Positions 4,818-7,266 of a stretch of DNA of 7,266 nt are shown in pieces. The notes under the pieces were generated by a model. The model saw only the letters and a program-made list of their open reading frames with translations. It made no database searches and was not told where the DNA came from. A program made the translations under genes and the position numbers. How positions within the stretch are numbered: position 1 is the stretch's first letter; every line of letters begins with the position of its first letter. Source of the DNA: an uncultured Myxococcales bacterium (GTDB lineage: Bacteria; Myxococcota_A; Bradymonadia; UBA7976; UBA1532); NCBI GenBank assembly GCA_937896275.1, contig CALBMW010001122.1:1-7266 (forward strand), read 5' to 3'.

Positions 4818-7266
4818 GCGACGCGCCCGGGCGAGGCATCATCGCGTGGATGGCCCGCAACTCGGTCGCGGCCAACCTGCTGATGGCGGTGATCCTCATC
4901 GGCGGGCTGTTCATGGCCCGCGGCATGAAGCAGGAGCTCTTCCCCGAGGTCACCCTCGACATCGTCAACATCACCGTGCCCTACCCCGGGGCCAGCCCGG
5001 CCGAGGTCGAGACCGGCATCGTGCTGGTGATCGAGGAGGCCGTGCGGGGCCTGAACGGCGTCAAGCACGTGCGCGGCCGCGCCTTCGAGGGTGTGGGCAC
5101 CGTCAACGTCGAGCTGCTCGACGGCGCCGACACCGACCGCGCGCTCAACGACGTCAAGAGCGCGGTCGACCGCATCACCAGCTTCCCGCTCGACGCCGAG
5201 AAGTCGACGGTGGCGCTGGTCGTCTCGCGGCAGCAGGTCATGTCGCTCGTCATCTACGGGCCGCAGGGCGAAGAGGGCCTGCGACAGCTCGCCGAGCGCG
5301 CGCGTGACGGGCTCCTGGCCGACGAGCGCATCACCCAGGTCGAGCTGTCGGGCGTGAGGCCGCGCGAGATCGCGGTCGAGGTGCCGCAGGCCTCGCTCCG
5401 GGCGCACGCGCTGACCCTGGACGCGATCGCGGCGGCCATCCGTCGCAGCTCGACGGAGCTGCCGGCCGGCACGCTCAAGACGCCGGGCGGCGAGGTCCTG
5501 CTCCGCACCGCCGAGCGGCGTGACATGGGCAGCGAGTTCCGCGAGGCCGTGGTCGCGAGCGACTCGATGGGCGCGCGCATCGAGGTCGGGGATCTGGGCT
5601 CGGTGGTCGATGGCTTCGCCGATCAGGACAACGAGGCCAGCTTCAACGGCCTGCCCGCGGTGCAGGTCAACGTCTTCCGGGTCGGCGATCAGAGCCCGCT
5701 CGCCGTCGCGGACGCCATCTTCGAGTACATCGAGAAGGCCAAGGGCGCCCTGCCCGCGGGGGTGGCGATGGCCACCTGGAACGACCGGTCCGAGATGTTC
5801 CGCGACCGCGTGGATCTGCTGCTGCGCAACGCCAAGTTCGGCCTCGTGCTCGTGTTCCTCTGCCTGGGGGCCTTCCTCGAGCTGCGCCTGGCCTTCTGGG
5901 TCATGCTGGGCATCCCGATCTCGTTCATGGGCGCCTTCCTGCTGATGCCCACGATGGACGTGTCGGTGAACATGATCTCGCTGTTCGCCTTCATCGTGAC
6001 GCTCGGCATCGTCGTCGACGACGCCATCGTCGTGGGCGAGAACATCTTCGAGTTCAGACAACGGGGCCTCACCTTCCTCGACGCCGCCGTGAAGGGCAGC
6101 CAGGAGGTCGCGGTCCCGGTCGTCTTCGCGGTCCTCACCACCGTCGCCGCCTTCTCGCCGCTGTTCTTCGTGCCGGGCGTCTCGGGCAAGTTCTTCCGCG
6201 TGATCCCCGCGGTGGTGATCGCGGTGCTGATGATCTCTCTCGTCGAGTCCCTGCTGATCCTGCCCGCGCACCTGGCCCACAGCCCGGCCGGCGTCACGAC
6301 CGGGCTGCGCGGCTGGTTCCATCATCAGCGCTCGAAGATCGGCCTGGCCCTGGAGTGGTTCGTCCGAGCGGTCTACCAGCCGGTGCTGCGCGGGCTCACC
6401 CGTTGGCGCTACCTGACCTTCGCCTTCGCGGCCGCCACCTTGCTGATCGCCTTCGGGGTCATCGGCGGCGGCCACATCGACCGCACCTTCATGCCCAAGG
6501 TCGAGTCCGATCTGGTGCGCATCGAGGCGGTCCTGCCCGTCGGGGCGCCGGTCAGCGAGACCATCGGCATGCGCGACGCCATCCTGCGGGCGGTCGAGCG
6601 CGTGCTGGCGCGCTACGGCGGCGACACCATCAGCCGGGGCATCATCGCCCAGGTCGGCGAGGGCATGTCGAGCGGCGGCGCGATGGGTCAGCCGGGCGCC
6701 TCGGGCAGCAACATCCTGTCGATCGCGGTGAACCTCGTGCGGAGCGACCAGCGCGACGTCGGGGCCAACCTCATCGCGCGCGAGCTGCGCATCGAGTGTC
6801 AGGGGCTGGTGGGCCTCGATCGCCTCACCGTCACGTCCGAGCTGCGCACGGGCGGCGGGAAGCCCATCGACGTCCAGCTGCAGCACCGGGACGTCGAGGT
6901 GCTGAAGGTGGCCTCGGCGCGGCTGGCGGCGGCCTTGGCCGAGTTCCCGGGCACCGACGACATCAACGACGGGTTCACCGACGGCAAGCCCCAGCTCGAC
7001 ATCACCCTGCGTCCCACGGCGCGGGCCATGGGGCTGACCGAGTCGGACCTCGCGCGCCAGGTGCGCAGCGCCTTCTACGGCGCCGAGGCCCTGCGGCAGC
7101 AACGCGGCCGCGACGAGGTGCGGGTGATGGTGCGCCTGCCCGAAGCCGACCGTCGATCACTGGCCGGCTTCGAGCGGCTGGTGCTGCGGGCGCCCAACGG
7201 GGGCGAGATCGCGCTCTCGGAGGCCGCCGACGTGAAGTGGGGCACCGCCTACACCGAGATTCTGCG
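4814..7266 (+). CDS. RND efflux permease, AcrB/hydrophobe-amphiphile superfamily (partial, C-terminus off window)
   Basis: Inner-membrane proton/substrate antiporter that powers the pump; 817 codons are visible of an expected 1,000 or slightly more. The N-terminus (WMARNSVAANLLM, 12-24) leads into transmembrane helix 1 (about 18-37) and then QELFPEV. The first periplasmic porter domain contains VPYPGASPAEVE and a GLNGVK segment. A helix cluster from about 342 to 480 includes LVLVFLCLGAFLEL. It also includes helix 4 with GIVVDDAIVVGEN, where D402 and D403 match the paired proton-relay aspartates of AcrB (407/408). Helix 7 begins near residue 534, and the second periplasmic domain starts at about 557. 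The helix-10 Lys and helix-11 Arg partners of the relay would lie beyond the window. The Gly/Met-rich loop GEGMSSGGAMGQPG, in the second periplasmic domain, is probably flexible. ATG 4814 overlaps the adaptor stop and has GAGGG six bases upstream. The substrate is unknown; a multidrug or lipophilic compound is only a family-level guess. Confidence 0.94.
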   Translation, partial: MSDAPGRGIIAWMARNSVAANLLMAVILIGGLFMARGMKQELFPEVTLDIVNITVPYPGASPAEVETGIVLVIEEAVRGLNGVKHVRGRAFEGVGTVNVELLDGADTDRALNDVKSAVDRITSFPLDAEKSTVALVVSRQQVMSLVIYGPQGEEGLRQLAERARDGLLADERITQVELSGVRPREIAVEVPQASLRAHALTLDAIAAAIRRSSTELPAGTLKTPGGEVLLRTAERRDMGSEFREAVVASDSMGARIEVGDLGSVVDGFADQDNEASFNGLPAVQVNVFRVGDQSPLAVADAIFEYIEKAKGALPAGVAMATWNDRSEMFRDRVDLLLRNAKFGLVLVFLCLGAFLELRLAFWVMLGIPISFMGAFLLMPTMDVSVNMISLFAFIVTLGIVVDDAIVVGENIFEFRQRGLTFLDAAVKGSQEVAVPVVFAVLTTVAAFSPLFFVPGVSGKFFRVIPAVVIAVLMISLVESLLILPAHLAHSPAGVTTGLRGWFHHQRSKIGLALEWFVRAVYQPVLRGLTRWRYLTFAFAAATLLIAFGVIGGGHIDRTFMPKVESDLVRIEAVLPVGAPVSETIGMRDAILRAVERVLARYGGDTISRGIIAQVGEGMSSGGAMGQPGASGSNILSIAVNLVRSDQRDVGANLIARELRIECQGLVGLDRLTVTSELRTGGGKPIDVQLQHRDVEVLKVASARLAAALAEFPGTDDINDGFTDGKPQLDITLRPTARAMGLTESDLARQVRSAFYGAEALRQQRGRDEVRVMVRLPEADRRSLAGFERLVLRAPNGGEIALSEAADVKWGTAYTEIL

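Noticed and set aside
4544..7102. An 852-codon open frame on the minus strand opposite the permease and adaptor
   Set aside because: Its translation is dominated by Asp, His, Arg, Gln, Gly and Ala with no domain or hydrophobic pattern, as expected when the complement of GC3-rich codons has few stops. The plus strand encodes clear adaptor and RND proteins over the same bases.

Overview
This is a compact, very GC-rich stretch (roughly 70% G+C by eye, third codon positions almost all G or C). It comes from the chromosome of a Gram-negative bacterium: it encodes an outer-membrane lipoprotein channel and an envelope-spanning RND efflux pump. The base composition, codon use and gene families would fit a myxobacterium-like or other high-GC proteobacterial lineage, but nothing in the window fixes the taxon. 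I see no mobile elements, CRISPR arrays, rRNA or tRNA genes.

Layout, left to right. (1) Positions 1-959, minus strand: the N-terminal 319 codons of a TtcA-type PP-loop tRNA 2-thiocytidine synthetase, which starts with GTG and leaves the window at its C-terminal end. (2) Positions 960-1063: a 104-bp divergent intergenic region with a perfect TTGACA hexamer facing ttcA, a G:C hairpin next to the ttcA ribosome binding site, and a poor translation-initiation context for the next gene. (3) Positions 1064-2155, plus strand: a full-length 6-phosphofructokinase with an unusual GGNGS motif in place of GGDGS. (4) Positions 2156-2250: a 95-bp spacer with no convincing terminator and a weak candidate promoter. 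(5) Positions 2251 to the right edge, plus strand: a tripartite RND efflux operon in the order outer-membrane factor, periplasmic adaptor, inner-membrane permease. The genes are joined by 4-base stop/start overlaps (GTGA and ATGA). The permease is cut by the window edge after 817 codons.

The three efflux genes should work as one machine. The permease uses the proton gradient to pull substrate from the periplasm or inner membrane, the adaptor bridges the periplasm, and the lipoprotein channel passes the substrate across the outer membrane. The substrate cannot be read from the sequence. The phosphofructokinase and the tRNA thiolase are housekeeping enzymes with no evident functional link to the pump. 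The phosphofructokinase could share a transcript with the pump, since they are co-directional and 95 bp apart.

I found no undescribed multi-gene system. The points most worth a second look are the Asp-to-Asn change at the Mg/ATP-site motif of the phosphofructokinase and the compact divergent control region between ttcA and pfk. Several very long antisense open frames (up to 852 codons) are explained as GC-bias shadows.
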